Below, piece by piece: positions 24,820-34,330 of a DNA stretch of 64,000 bases; position 1 is the first letter of the stretch, and each line of letters begins with the position of its first letter. The stretch covers positions 101,726-165,725 of the forward strand of contig NZ_JAER01000007.1 in assembly GCF_000519005.1 (NCBI RefSeq), in the 5' to 3' direction. Under the pieces are notes generated by a model. That model saw only the letters and a program-made list of their open reading frames with translations. It searched no databases and was not told the DNA's origin. A program made the position numbers and the translations under genes. This DNA is from Nocardioides sp. J54. GTDB lineage: Bacteria; Actinomycetota; Actinomycetes; Propionibacteriales; Nocardioidaceae.

Positions 24820-27800
24820 TCACCGGAAGTCGCGGGAGGACTGGCGGGCCTGGAGGGCGTCGCCGGTGCCGGGCAGGACGGTGTCGAGGGTCTCGACGCG
24901 GTCGGCGACGAGGTTGGTGACGCCGTCCTGGCGCTCGACGACGCCGCGGATCACGACGGCGACCTTGTTGCGGGCGGCCTGGCGGTGGGCCTTCATCACG
25001 CCCGGGGAGCAGACGACGTTGAGCATCCCGGTCTCGTCCTCGAGGTTGAGGAAGGTGATGCCGCTGGCGGTGCCGGGGCGCTGGCGGTGGGTGACCAGCC
25101 CGGCGACGTGGACGCGGCGGCCGGCCTCGGTGGTGGACAGCTCCCCCACCGACCGGATCCCGGCCGCGGTGAGCTGCTCGCGGAAGTGCTCGACCGGATG
25201 GACGTCGGTGGAGATGCGGGTGGACCACAGGTCGGCGAGGGTCACCTCCATCGCGCTCATCCCGGGCAGCGACGGTGGCGCGGGGGCCGGGGTGCTGCCG
25301 GGCAGCTGCCCGTCGTGCTCGGCGTAGCCGGCCATCCAGATCGCCTGCCGGCGGTCAAGGCCGAGGGAGTCGAAGGCGCCGGCGGTCGCCAGCGCCTCCA
25401 GCTGGGCCGTGGTCAGCCCGGCCCGGCGGGAGAGGTCCGGCAGGTCGGCGTACGGCGCCGTGGCGCGCTCGGCCACGATCCGCTCGGCGAGCTCCTTGCC
25501 GATCCCCTTGACCGAGTCGAGGCCCAGGCGCACGGCCAGCCCGTCGTCGTAGCGGTGGCGGTCGGCGCCGTGCGGCGGGCACGGCTCGAGCCCGGCCTGG
25601 GCGCCGGAGCAGGCGATGTCGGGCGGCAGCACGCTCACCTGGTGCCGTCGGGCGTCGGCGACGAGGGACTGCGGGGAGTAGAAGCCCATCGGCTGGTTGC
25701 GCAGCAGGCCGGCGAGGAAGGCGGCCGGGTAGCGCAGCTTGAACCACGACGAGGCGTAGACCAGCAGGGCGAAGCTCAGCGCGTGCGACTCGGCGAAGCC
25801 GAAGCCGGCGAAGGAGAGGATCTTGACGTAGATCGCGTCCGCGCGGTCGCCGGTGATCCCCTTGCGGGCCATGCCCTCGTAGAGCCGGCCCTTGACCTTC
25901 TCGATCCGTTCGACGCCGCGCTTGGAGCCCATCGCGCGGCGCAGCAGGTCGGCGTCGTCGGCGGTGCAGTCGCCCAGCGCGACCGCCATCGCCATCAGCT
26001 GCTCCTGGAAGAGCGGGACGCCGAGGGTGCGCCCCAGGATCGGCTCGAGCAGCGGGTGGTCGTAGGTGACCGGCTCGCGGCCCATCGCGCGGCGGATGTA
26101 GGGGTGGACCGCCCCACCCTGGATCGGCCCCGGGCGGATCAGCGCGATCTCGATGGCCAGGTCGTAGAAGCGGCGCGGCTTGAGGCGCGGCAGCGTCCCG
26201 ATCTGGGCGCGGGACTCGACCTGGAAGACGCCGATGGAGTCGGCGCGGCAGAGCATGTCGTAGACCTCGGGCTCCTCCTTCGGGATGGTCTCCAGGGTCC
26301 AGCGGCGTCCGGTGTGCTCCTCGATCAGCCGCATCATGTGGTCGAGGGCGCCGAGCATGCCGAGGCCGAGCAGGTCGAACTTCACCAGCCCCATCGACTC
26401 GCAACCGTCCTTGTCCCACTGCAGCACCGTGCGTCCGGGCATCCGGGCCTTCTCGATCGGGCACACCTCGCCGATCGGGCGCTCGGTGAGCACCATCCCG
26501 CCGGAGTGGATGCCGAGGTGGCGCGGGGCTCCCATCAGCTCCTCGGCGAGTCCGGCGACCTGGTCGGGGATGCCCAGGCCCTTCTCGACCTCGCTCCCCC
26601 ACCCGTCGATCGACTTCGACCACGCGTCCTGCTGGCCGGGCGAGAAGCCCAGCGCCTTGGCCGCGTCGCGCACCGCCATCCGCGGCCGGTAGCTCACGAC
26701 GTTGCACACCTGGGCGGCGTTGCGGCGGCCGTAGGTGTCGTAGACCCACTGGATGACCTCCTCGCGGCGGTCGGAGTCGAAGTCGATGTCGATGTCCGGC
26801 TCCTCCTCGCGGTGCTGGGAGATGAACCGCTCGAAGGGCAGGTCGAAGTAGACCGGGTCGATGGCGGTGATGCCGAGCGCGTAGCAGACCGCGGAGCTGG
26901 CCGCCGACCCCCGGCCCTGGCAGAGGATCCCCCTGCTGCGGGCGAAGGCGACGATGTCGTGGACGATGATGAAGTAGCCGGCGAAGTCCTTCTGCAGGAT
27001 CACCTGCATCTCCGCATCAACCCGCTGCCGCGCCTTCGCCTCGAGGTCGCGGCCGGCGTAGCGCTGGGCGAAGCCCTGCTCGACCAGGTGGCGCAGGTGC
27101 TCGCCGGCGGTGCGGCCCTCGGGGATGCCCTGCTTGGGCAGACGCGGCGAGGCCTTGCGGAGGTCGAAGGCCAGCTCCCGCGCGAGGACGACGGACCGGC
27201 CGACCACGTCGGGACGGTGGCCGAAGCGCTCCAGCACCTCCGCCCCGCTGCGCAGGTGGGCGCCACCGGACAGGTCGAGCCAGCCCTCGAGCTCGGCGAT
27301 GCTGCGCCGCGCCCGCACCGCCGCCATCGCCGCGGCCAGCCGCCGGCCGTCCGGGGTGGCGTGGTGCACGTTGCCGGTGGCGACCGCGGGCAGGCGCCGG
27401 TCGTCGGCGATCCGGGCCAGCAGCTCGTTGGTCTCGTCGGCGCCGGGCAGGTCGCTGGTGATCAGCTCCACGACGACGTGCTCGCGGCCGAAGCGCTCGA
27501 CGAGCCGGTCGACCTCCTCGGCGGCGGCGCGCGGGCCGTGGGTGGCGAGCGTCTGGCGCACCGTGCCCTTGCGGCAGCCGGTGAGGACCAGCCAGTGCCC
27601 CCGGCCGCGCTCGGCGAGCTCGTCGAGGTCGTGCACGGGGCTGCCCTTCTCCGGTGCACGCAGCCCGGCCTCGGTGATCGCCCCGGACAGCCGGTGGTAG
27701 CCCTCGACCCCGCGGGCCAGCACCAGCAGGTGGCTGCCCTCGGGGTCGGGCACGCCGTTCTGGGTGCGGGTCAGGCCAAGGGACAGCTCGGCGCCGTAGA

Positions 27801-28125
27801 CGGCCGGCAGGTCGTAGTCGCGCCCCGCCTCGGCGAACAGCGGCGCCCCGGCGAACCCGTCGTGGTCGGTCAGCGCGAGCGCGTCCAGCCCGAGCCGGGC
27901 GGCCTCGCGGACCAGGTCGACCGGGCTGCTCGCCCCGTCGAGGAAGCTGAAGTGGCTGTGGCAGTGCAGCTCGGCGTACGGCGTCGCGTCGGTCGGCCGG
28001 GCGATCTGCTCCGGCTCCTCGCGCGGTCGCTTGCGCCGGGACACGGGCGCCTCGAAGGCGGGCGCGCGCCCGGACAGCCGCCGCTCGATCTCCCGCCACG
28101 GGACGGGTGGGTTGTTCCATCCCAT
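24820..28125 (-). CDS. dnaE2: Error-prone DNA polymerase III alpha subunit DnaE2
   Basis: 1101 residues, the normal DnaE2 length. The N-terminal PHP domain shows YAELHCHSHFSFLDGASS (near residue 50). The polymerase palm has the acidic cluster EEPDIDIDFDSDRR (near residue 445). A C-terminal OB fold is seen around residue 1010 (VHVAGLVTHRQRPGTASG). The motifs and the absence of a long C-terminal tau-binding tail separate it from the replicative DnaE1. It carries out mutagenic translesion synthesis together with ImuA' and ImuB (encoded at 38.7-40.9 kb), recruited through the beta clamp. A perfect LexA box sits 14 bp upstream of the ATG, so it is DNA-damage inducible. Confidence 0.97.
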   Translation of the reverse strand: MGWNNPPVPWREIERRLSGRAPAFEAPVSRRKRPREEPEQIARPTDATPYAELHCHSHFSFLDGASSPVDLVREAARLGLDALALTDHDGFAGAPLFAEAGRDYDLPAVYGAELSLGLTRTQNGVPDPEGSHLLVLARGVEGYHRLSGAITEAGLRAPEKGSPVHDLDELAERGRGHWLVLTGCRKGTVRQTLATHGPRAAAEEVDRLVERFGREHVVVELITSDLPGADETNELLARIADDRRLPAVATGNVHHATPDGRRLAAAMAAVRARRSIAELEGWLDLSGGAHLRSGAEVLERFGHRPDVVGRSVVLARELAFDLRKASPRLPKQGIPEGRTAGEHLRHLVEQGFAQRYAGRDLEAKARQRVDAEMQVILQKDFAGYFIIVHDIVAFARSRGILCQGRGSAASSAVCYALGITAIDPVYFDLPFERFISQHREEEPDIDIDFDSDRREEVIQWVYDTYGRRNAAQVCNVVSYRPRMAVRDAAKALGFSPGQQDAWSKSIDGWGSEVEKGLGIPDQVAGLAEELMGAPRHLGIHSGGMVLTERPIGEVCPIEKARMPGRTVLQWDKDGCESMGLVKFDLLGLGMLGALDHMMRLIEEHTGRRWTLETIPKEEPEVYDMLCRADSIGVFQVESRAQIGTLPRLKPRRFYDLAIEIALIRPGPIQGGAVHPYIRRAMGREPVTYDHPLLEPILGRTLGVPLFQEQLMAMAVALGDCTADDADLLRRAMGSKRGVERIEKVKGRLYEGMARKGITGDRADAIYVKILSFAGFGFAESHALSFALLVYASSWFKLRYPAAFLAGLLRNQPMGFYSPQSLVADARRHQVSVLPPDIACSGAQAGLEPCPPHGADRHRYDDGLAVRLGLDSVKGIGKELAERIVAERATAPYADLPDLSRRAGLTTAQLEALATAGAFDSLGLDRRQAIWMAGYAEHDGQLPGSTPAPAPPSLPGMSAMEVTLADLWSTRISTDVHPVEHFREQLTAAGIRSVGELSTTEAGRRVHVAGLVTHRQRPGTASGITFLNLEDETGMLNVVCSPGVMKAHRQAARNKVAVVIRGVVERQDGVTNLVADRVETLDTVLPGTGDALQARQSSRDFR

Positions 28126-28138
28126 GGTCCGATCCTAG

Positions 28139-28154
28139 TCGAACACGTGTTCGA
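28139..28154. promoter_or_regulatory. SOS box (LexA operator) for dnaE2
   Basis: TCGAACACGTGTTCGA is a perfect 16-bp palindrome matching the actinobacterial LexA consensus TCGAAC-N4-GTTCGA. It lies 14-29 bp upstream of the dnaE2 start, where bound LexA would block transcription. Confidence 0.95.
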
Positions 28155-28247
28155 CGAGAACCCGGCTGCGTGGCCTGCCCCACCGTGTGCGTATCACGCT
28201 GGGGGCCGTGGTTCGCCGAGACCTCGCCGCTCCCCTACGGTTGGACC

Positions 28248-29441
28248 GTGAAGGCGCTGCTGCTCGAGAACATCCACCCTGCTGCCGTCGAGTACCTGGA
28301 GGGCCGCGGCTACGACGTGGACCTCCGCGCGGGGTCGATGTCCGAGGACGAGCTGGTCGCCGCCCTGCCGGGCGTGCAGCTGCTCGGGATCCGCTCCAAC
28401 ACCAACGTCACGGCGAGGGTCCTCGACGCCGCGCCCGACCTGCTCGCGGTCGGCTGCTTCTGCATCGGCACCAACCAGGTCGACCTCACCGCGGCCGCCG
28501 AGCGCGGCATCGGGGTGTTCAACGCGCCGTACTCCAACACGCGCAGCGTGGTCGAGCTGGTCATCGCCGAGATCATCGCGCTGGCCCGCCGCCTGCCGGA
28601 GAAGACCCAGCGCATGCACGACGGCATCTGGGACAAGTCGGCCAAGGGCAGCCACGAGGTCCGCGGCCGCACCCTCGGCATCGTCGGCTACGGCAACATC
28701 GGCACCCAGCTGTCGACCGTCGCCGAGGCGATGGGCATGAACGTCGTCTTCTACGACACCGCCGACCGCCCCGCGCACGGCACCGCCCGCCGCCTGCGGT
28801 CCCTGGACGCGCTGCTCGCCGAGTCCGACGTGGTCAGCCTCCACGTCGACGGCCGCCCCGGCAACGCCGGCTTCTTCGGCGCCGCGGAGTTCGCCAAGAT
28901 GAAGCCACGCGCGATGTTCATCAACGCCTCGCGCGGCATGGTCGTCGACTACGACGCGCTGCGGGAGAACGTGCTGTCCGGCCACATCGCCGGCGCCGCG
29001 GTCGACGTCTTCCCGGCCGAGCCGAAGAAGCAGGGCGACCCGTTCGACTCCGTGCTGCGCGGCCTCGACAACGTGATCCTCACCCCGCACATCGGTGGCT
29101 CCACCCAGGAGGCGCAGGAGGAGATCGGCGGGTTCGTGGCGGAGAAGCTGGCCCGCTTCGCGCTCGAGGGCAGCACCGCGCTGTCGGTCAACCTCCCCGA
29201 GGTGCAGCCGGGCGAGCTGACCCCGGGCCACCGGATCGGCTTCCTGCACCACAACGTCGCGGGCGTGCTGGCCGAGCTCAACGCCGCCTTCGCCGACGCG
29301 GGCGACAACGTCGTGGCGCAGCACCTCTCCACCCGTGATCGCCTCGGGTACGTCGTCACCGACGCCTCCGAGCCGCTGACGACCGAGGCCGTGGAGACCC
29401 TGCGCAGGTCCGAGCACTGCGTGTGGGTGCGCACCTGGTAG
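28248..29441 (+). CDS. serA: D-3-phosphoglycerate dehydrogenase
   Basis: 397 residues from GTG 28248. The NAD-binding site is LGIVGYGNIGTQLS (near residue 145). Catalytic residues fall in INASRGMVVD, the VDVFPAEP segment and TPHIGGSTQEAQEEIG (the His near residue 285). A C-terminal ACT domain (FLHHNVAGVLAELNAAFADAG) gives serine feedback control. The length and layout are of the shorter, E. coli-like type rather than the about 530-residue form with the extra ASB domain found in most actinobacteria. It makes 3-phosphohydroxypyruvate, the first step to serine. It is divergent from dnaE2, sharing 122 bp. Confidence 0.92.
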   Translation: MKALLLENIHPAAVEYLEGRGYDVDLRAGSMSEDELVAALPGVQLLGIRSNTNVTARVLDAAPDLLAVGCFCIGTNQVDLTAAAERGIGVFNAPYSNTRSVVELVIAEIIALARRLPEKTQRMHDGIWDKSAKGSHEVRGRTLGIVGYGNIGTQLSTVAEAMGMNVVFYDTADRPAHGTARRLRSLDALLAESDVVSLHVDGRPGNAGFFGAAEFAKMKPRAMFINASRGMVVDYDALRENVLSGHIAGAAVDVFPAEPKKQGDPFDSVLRGLDNVILTPHIGGSTQEAQEEIGGFVAEKLARFALEGSTALSVNLPEVQPGELTPGHRIGFLHHNVAGVLAELNAAFADAGDNVVAQHLSTRDRLGYVVTDASEPLTTEAVETLRRSEHCVWVRTW

Positions 29442-29454
29442 TCCCCCTGCCGCT

Positions 29455-29478
29455 GGACCTGCGGGACCCACTGGCCCC
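29455..29478. promoter_or_regulatory. Possible stress-box-like GC dyad before the 72-residue gene
   Basis: GGACCTGCGGGACC runs into GGGACCCACTGGCCCC (29463-29478). Its GGGACC and GGCCCC arms resemble the dormancy-type boxes before the stress genes, but arm spacing is 2 bp wider, so it is only a weak candidate. It ends 43 bp before the next start codon. Confidence 0.25.
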
Positions 29479-29521
29479 GCTGGGGTCGCATGGCGGGCCT
29501 GGGAGCGGGTAGCGCGTCCCC

Positions 29522-29740
29522 ATGGGACGTGACGACGAGCGGATCAACGAGCGCGCCGAGCTCCTCCCCGAGGAGGTGGAGGCGGGCAGCGCGGACCCCG
29601 AGGCGCAGGCCGAGGCCATCCTGGCGGAGTCCGACGAGCGGGTCGACGACCCGGAGGGCACCCGCAGCGGGAGCAGCCAGACCCCCGGCCCGGACGGCGC
29701 CGCGGGCGAGGAGAACCGTCAGGCCGGCGCGACCGGCTGA
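29522..29740 (+). CDS. Small acidic, disordered protein of unknown function
   Basis: 72 residues, very rich in Glu, Asp, Ala and Gly (ERINERAELLPEEVEAGS, AILAESDERVDD, then a Ser/Gly/Pro tail). No fold is recognised. Glu-rich helical starts with AILAESDERVDDPEG occur in small actinobacterial stress proteins. The ATG follows GGGAGCGGGTAGCG. The last 22 bp overlap the 3' end of the convergent GyrI-like gene. Likely real from codon usage, but uncharacterised. Confidence 0.7.
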   Translation: MGRDDERINERAELLPEEVEAGSADPEAQAEAILAESDERVDDPEGTRSGSSQTPGPDGAAGEENRQAGATG

Positions 29741-30333
29741 CGCAGGATGGTGCGCAGCCTCGCCGGCTCCACCCGGCGGGGATCGCTGAGGTAGACCTCG
29801 TGGTGGCGCCCGGTCATCCGCAGGCCCTGGCCGGGGATGAACTCGTCGTGCATGTGCGCGAGCACCGGGCCCTCGTCGTCGTAGGACCCCACGTGGAGGG
29901 TCTGCACGCAGGTGCCCTCCTCCAGCAGCTCGAGCCGGACCCGGTCCAGCGCCACGGGCGGGTCCTTGCGACCCACCTCGACCAGCGCGGCGTCGTACAG
30001 CTCCTGCGGGACGTGGTCGGGAACCATCAGCATCACCGTCCAGCTCCAGCGTGACTTGTCGCGCGCGGAGGTGAACACGGCCATGTCGTCGGCCCACCAC
30101 AGCGCCTCCAGCGGCGGGACGACGTAGTCGTGGTCGAGCTGCTTCTTGCTGGCGAACTTCACCTTGTACGCCACCGGGTAGAGCGCGGCCAGGGCGTCGG
30201 CGTACGCCGGTGCGGTGTTCGGGTCGCCCTGCCCGTCGACCATCAGGTAGCGCAGCGGCGGCACCTCCAGGACGCGGAGCTCCCCGCGCCTGGCCCGGTA
30301 GCAGTCGAACTCCTTCTTCGGGTCGGTCTTCAC
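29719..30333 (-). CDS. GyrI-like small-molecule-binding domain protein
   Basis: 204 residues, GTG start at 30331-30333. The sequence FDCYRARRGELRVLEVPPLR, YLMVDGQGDPNTAPAYADAL, LYPVAYKVKF and PPLEALWWADDM is the family of cytoplasmic GyrI-like (SHS2-type) binding proteins, often annotated as YdhN/Cass2-like. Members bind hydrophobic or cationic small molecules, and some hydrolyse cyclopropanoid toxins. There is no DNA-binding domain. The gene overlaps the end of the small acidic-protein gene by 22 bp in convergent orientation. Confidence 0.88.
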   Translation of the reverse strand: MKTDPKKEFDCYRARRGELRVLEVPPLRYLMVDGQGDPNTAPAYADALAALYPVAYKVKFASKKQLDHDYVVPPLEALWWADDMAVFTSARDKSRWSWTVMLMVPDHVPQELYDAALVEVGRKDPPVALDRVRLELLEEGTCVQTLHVGSYDDEGPVLAHMHDEFIPGQGLRMTGRHHEVYLSDPRRVEPARLRTILRQPVAPA

Positions 30334-30596
30334 TGTCGGACCCCTGGATGATCATGGACCAGCGCCGGACCTCCCGGCGCACACGGGACAACTGTGCCCG
30401 AACGAACCCTGAGGTGGCGACAGTGACCGACGGTGCCCGAGCCGCCGGTGGTGCACGCCGTCGGGCAGGCCAGGGCCGGTGGCTGGCGTGCTGGCGCGCC
30501 GGAGGCCGGGCAGTACCTCTAGCCGGACGCCGCCGTCGCTAGGATCCTGCCGCCTGCCGGCGGAGGTCCCGGCGTCGCCCTCCGGGAGGTTGCTCC

Positions 30597-31598
30597 ATGT
30601 CCGCACGTCGTCCCTGCGCTGCCGGCAAGGTGGCGGGAGCCGCGCTCCTCGCCGCGGCGCTCGCCATCCAGCCCGTGCCGACGTCTGCCGCGACGCCCAC
30701 CGTGACCGGGTCGTTCGACGCCGGCGGCTTCCTCTACCGCCACAGCAGTGCGACGTGCCCCGCGACGGCCGCGGGCGACACGACCACGGCCCCCGTCGCC
30801 CTGCCCGCCGACGGTGCGTGGCACACGACGACCGGGGGATCCGGCGTGCGTACCTACGCCGGCACCCGGTGGAGCCGGTCGGTGTCCACGACCGCGCGGA
30901 TCACCCGGGACGCTCGCGGTGGCGTGCGCGTCGACGTGCGCGCCAACGCCGCGTCGTCGATCAGGCCCAACCCCACGGCCACCTGTGGCTTCGACGACGA
31001 GGTCGCAGGGACCGCCGAGGTCGAGGTGACGCTGCCGGTCGCGTCGTGGGTGGTGGCGCGGAGCCGCGTGCTGGACCAGGCCGGGAACGGGCAGGCCCAC
31101 GGCCACGTCGGCGTCAGCAACTGGCCCGGCCCGCTCCGCCTCGACGTCACCACGGGCGGCACGACGAAGCCGAAGAGGTTCCCCGCCGGCACCTACGACG
31201 CCACCTTCTACAGCGGCGCCCGTACCTCGGTCTCGACCGGCACCACGGCCGCGAAGGCCCACGACGCCACGGTCCTCAGCTCGGCGACCTTCATGCCTGT
31301 CGGCACCCGCCGCACCCTCCGCGGCAACGGACGATCGCTCCTCGTCCCGGGCCACCGTCGGTGCGCGACCCACAGCGTCCGGGTCGCCTTCAGCGCGGCC
31401 CTGCGCGCCCGGGCCCGCGCGATCACGATCACCGTCGACGGCACCCGTCGCGTCCGGCTCACCGGGAAGGGGGTGGACCGGTCCGCGCTCGTGCTGCGCA
31501 AGGTCGCGCCGCGGACCGCGGGCGTCGTGCGCGCGAGCGTCGTGCTCCGGTCCGGGGCGCGCAGGACGATGACGACGACCTCCTGGCCCTGCACCTGA
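30597..31598 (+). CDS. Secreted protein of unknown function
   Basis: 333 residues. ATG 30597 is preceded by GGGAGGTTGCTCC. The signal peptide KVAGAALLAAALAIQPVP ends at TSA|AT. The mature protein is Thr/Ala/Arg-rich and beta-strand-like, with a few Cys (ATCPATAAG, TATCGFDDE, HRRCATHS, and the terminal SWPCT) that may form disulfides. Nothing resembles an enzyme site. It is preceded by a 263-bp region without genes and followed after 13 bp by the convergent phasin-like gene. Extracellular. Confidence 0.75.
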   Translation: MSARRPCAAGKVAGAALLAAALAIQPVPTSAATPTVTGSFDAGGFLYRHSSATCPATAAGDTTTAPVALPADGAWHTTTGGSGVRTYAGTRWSRSVSTTARITRDARGGVRVDVRANAASSIRPNPTATCGFDDEVAGTAEVEVTLPVASWVVARSRVLDQAGNGQAHGHVGVSNWPGPLRLDVTTGGTTKPKRFPAGTYDATFYSGARTSVSTGTTAAKAHDATVLSSATFMPVGTRRTLRGNGRSLLVPGHRRCATHSVRVAFSAALRARARAITITVDGTRRVRLTGKGVDRSALVLRKVAPRTAGVVRASVVLRSGARRTMTTTSWPCT

Positions 31599-31611
31599 TC
31601 CCTGCCGGGCC

Positions 31612-32109
31612 CTACCCGAGACGGCGGGCGATCTCGTCGAGGACGCCCTTGCGGCTCTTCCCGGCGACCTCCTGCTCGCGCAGCCGGCGCAGGTCGGCCG
31701 CGTCGAGCCCGTCCAGCTGCTCCTTCGCCTGCGCGACGGTCAGCGTCGACAGGTCGGGCAGCGCACGACCGGTCGACGCCCGACGCCCCGGCACCCGGAT
31801 CGGGGCGCTGCGCACGGTCTGGGAGACCGTCTCGGCGATCCGCCCGGCGGTCGCGCGCACCGGCGCGGTCGCGGTGGCGGTGATGCCGTCGAGGACCTGC
31901 AGCAGCGTCTGCGAGTAGGCCCGGCTGGCGCTGAGCAGCTGGGACACGAGGTTGTCGGCCTCGGCGCGCGACAGCGACCCGCGGGCCACGAGGTCGTCGA
32001 CGAGGTCGTGCAGCCGGCTGGTCTGCACGGTGACGCTCTGCTCGAGCGCACCGCGCAGCGCCTCGAGGTTCCGTGCGACCAGGTCCGCCGGGTTGCCGCT
32101 GCGCGCCAT
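31612..32109 (-). CDS. Phasin-like helical protein
   Basis: 165 residues from ATG 32107-32109, with GGAGGTGACCTG directly upstream as a strong ribosome binding site. The first 90 residues are amphipathic helices with heptad character (NPADLVARNLEALRGALEQ, RLHDLVDDLVARGSLSRAEA, LLSASRAYSQTLLQVLDG), as in PhaF/PhaI phasins that coat polyhydroxyalkanoate granules. The C-terminal part (LSTLTVAQAKEQLDGLDA, LRRLREQEVAGKSRKGVLDE) resembles the Rho-N/SAP-like helical hairpin seen in actinobacterial proteins that bind nucleic acid. Role: granule association or nucleoid binding; not certain. Confidence 0.65.
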   Translation of the reverse strand: MARSGNPADLVARNLEALRGALEQSVTVQTSRLHDLVDDLVARGSLSRAEADNLVSQLLSASRAYSQTLLQVLDGITATATAPVRATAGRIAETVSQTVRSAPIRVPGRRASTGRALPDLSTLTVAQAKEQLDGLDAADLRRLREQEVAGKSRKGVLDEIARRLG

Positions 32110-32152
32110 CAGGTCACCTCCGGTTGCGTGTCCTCGCAGGGTAGACCGGATC

Positions 32153-34244
32153 TCAGTCGGGGGCGACGACCACGGTCCAGGCGATCGCCTTGGCCGAGGA
32201 CACGCTCGCGGTCGCCGAGCGGGCCGCCCGCGGACCAGCGGGCACCGGGCCGCCGTCCGCCACGACCGCGGACACCTGGCCGTTCCCGCTGCCGCCGCTG
32301 CTGGTCCGCCGCGCGGCGAGCCCGCCCGGGAGGGTCCACGTCGCCGTGGCGTTGATCTTGGTCGCCCACTGGTGGACGACGCGCGACCCGCTCGTCGCGA
32401 CCGTCGTCGCCGGCGCGGCATGGCTGGTGCCGGAGCCGGTCTCGACCTGGGCGGTCGCGCTGGTGGCCGCGCCGCCGTCGTACACGACCAGGGTGGCGTC
32501 GACCTTGCTGGTGGCGTCGAACGTGACGCTCACCGTCGAGCCTGCAGTGCCGGCGACGGCGGTGCGGGTGTAGACCCACGAGCGCACGTCGGTGTCGCTG
32601 GCGGTGCCCAGCAGCGTCCAGCCGGCCGGGGTGGTGGCCGTGCCGAGCCGGTTGATGGTGACGAACAGGACGAGCACGTCGCCCACCTCCGTCGCCGCAG
32701 GTACGACGACCGGGGCCGTCGTGGAGTTGCGGTTCGTGCCGCTCGACGCCCGGTGGGTGACCGCCGTGCCGCCGGGGCTCGAGGTGGCGGTGACCTGGAC
32801 GGTGGTCGCGGCGGTCGCGCCGTCGTCGTCGGTGACGGTCAGGCCGACGGTGTAGGTGCCTGCGGAGGCGTAGGTGTGGGTGGGGTTCGGGCCGGTGCCG
32901 GTGGTCCCGTCGCCGAAGGTCCACGACCAGCCGGTGACGGTGCCGTCGGTGTCGGTGGAGGTGGTGCCGGACAAGGAGCAGGCCAGCTGGTCGCACGACC
33001 CGGTGGCGCGGGCCACCGGCGGCTGGTTGGCCGGCGGCGTCCCGGTCGAGGAGATCGCGACGGAGAACTCGGCGCCGCCGCTGACCTTGCGGGCGTCGGC
33101 GAGCCCGGTCACGGTGACGGCGGACGCGCGGCTGGTCACGGTGCCGTCGCCCAGCTGTCCGGAGGTGTTGTGCCCCCACGCCCGCACGGTGCCGTCGGCG
33201 AGGGCGGCGAGGCCGTGGTCCCGCCCGGAGCCGATGCTGACCGCCCCGGTGACGCCCTGGACGAGGACCGGGCGGGTGCGCTGGGTCTTGGTGCCGTCGC
33301 CCAGCTCGTTGCGGTAGTTGCGCCCCCACGCGGCCACCTGCCCGTCCGCGCGCAGCGCGTAGGAGTGGTGCGCACCACCGGCGACCATCGTCATCCCGGT
33401 GGCCACCTGGACCGGCGTTGGTCCGGTCGGTGGTGGTGCCGTCGCCGAGCTGGCCGTAGGCGTTCCACCCCCAGGCCCACACCGAGCCGTCCGCCCGCAG
33501 TGCGAGGCCGTGGTCACGGCCGCCGGCGACCTGCACGACGTCGGTGAGGCTGCCGACCCGCACCGGGGTGGACCGGTTGGTGGTGGTGCCGTCGCCGAGC
33601 TGTCCGTCGCCGTTGAGGCCCCATGCCCACACGGATCCGTCAGTGCCGATGGCGTAGCTCATGTCGCGGCCGGCAGCGACGTACGCCCAGGTCCGGGTCC
33701 CGCCGATGCGGACGGGCCGGTTGCGCGTGGTGGTCGTGCCGTCGCCGAGCTGGCCGGCGTGGTTGTAGCCCCAGGTCCACAGTGACCCGTCGCTGCGCAG
33801 GGCGAGCGAGTGGTAGTGGCCGGTGGAGACCTGGACGACGTCTATGAGGCCGCTGACCGTCGCCGGCGTCGGGCTCCGGCCGCCGGTGGTACCGCCGCCC
33901 AGCTGGCCCATCTGGTTGCTGCCCCAGGTGACCACGGTGCCGCCGGCGCGCAGGGCGACGGCGTGCTCGCGGCCGGTGTGCACGTCGACCGCATCGGTCA
34001 GTCCGCTCACCGGCGCGGCGAGGCGGTGCGCCGTGGTGGTGCCGTCGCCGAGCTCGCCGAAGGCGTTGCCGCCCCACGCCCGGACCGTGCCCGGGGGCAC
34101 CGGGGAGGGTGCGGACTCGGCCGCGGGGAGGGGGCCGGCGACGAGCGCCGCGACGAGGGCGACGAGGAGGCAGGTGACGCCGAGGACGAGGGTCAGCAAC
34201 CGCGAGCGCTCCGGGTCGCGGCGACCCCACGGTGCCAGGTGCAT
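32153..34244 (-). pseudogene. Secreted RCC1-repeat / PKD protein, frameshifted
   Basis: Read from ATG 34242-34244 it has a signal/anchor ([22 protein letters not shown]) and RCC1-type repeats of about 50 residues with [15 protein letters not shown], at least seven copies. After GTTTDRT the frame shifts: continuation [19 protein letters not shown] is one base over. A surplus base in GTT at 33418-33419 explains it, since 2092 bp is 697 codons plus one. The second frame finishes the RCC1 propeller, then a PKD domain ([20 protein letters not shown]) and a beta-rich C-terminal domain ending VVVAPD. As sequenced it would give a truncated propeller. Confidence 0.75.
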
Positions 34245-34330
34245 GGCCGTTCCTCCCTCGTGCTCCCTGCCCCGAGGCTAGGAAGCCTGCGGACGCCCCG
34301 CGTCATCCAGATTGGGCACCTTCGAGGCGT

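Noticed and set aside
24985..28251. A very long plus-strand open frame across the dnaE2 gene
   Set aside because: It is the antisense of DnaE2, rich in Arg/Gly/Ala/Val without motifs; GC-rich genes commonly leave such open shadow frames.
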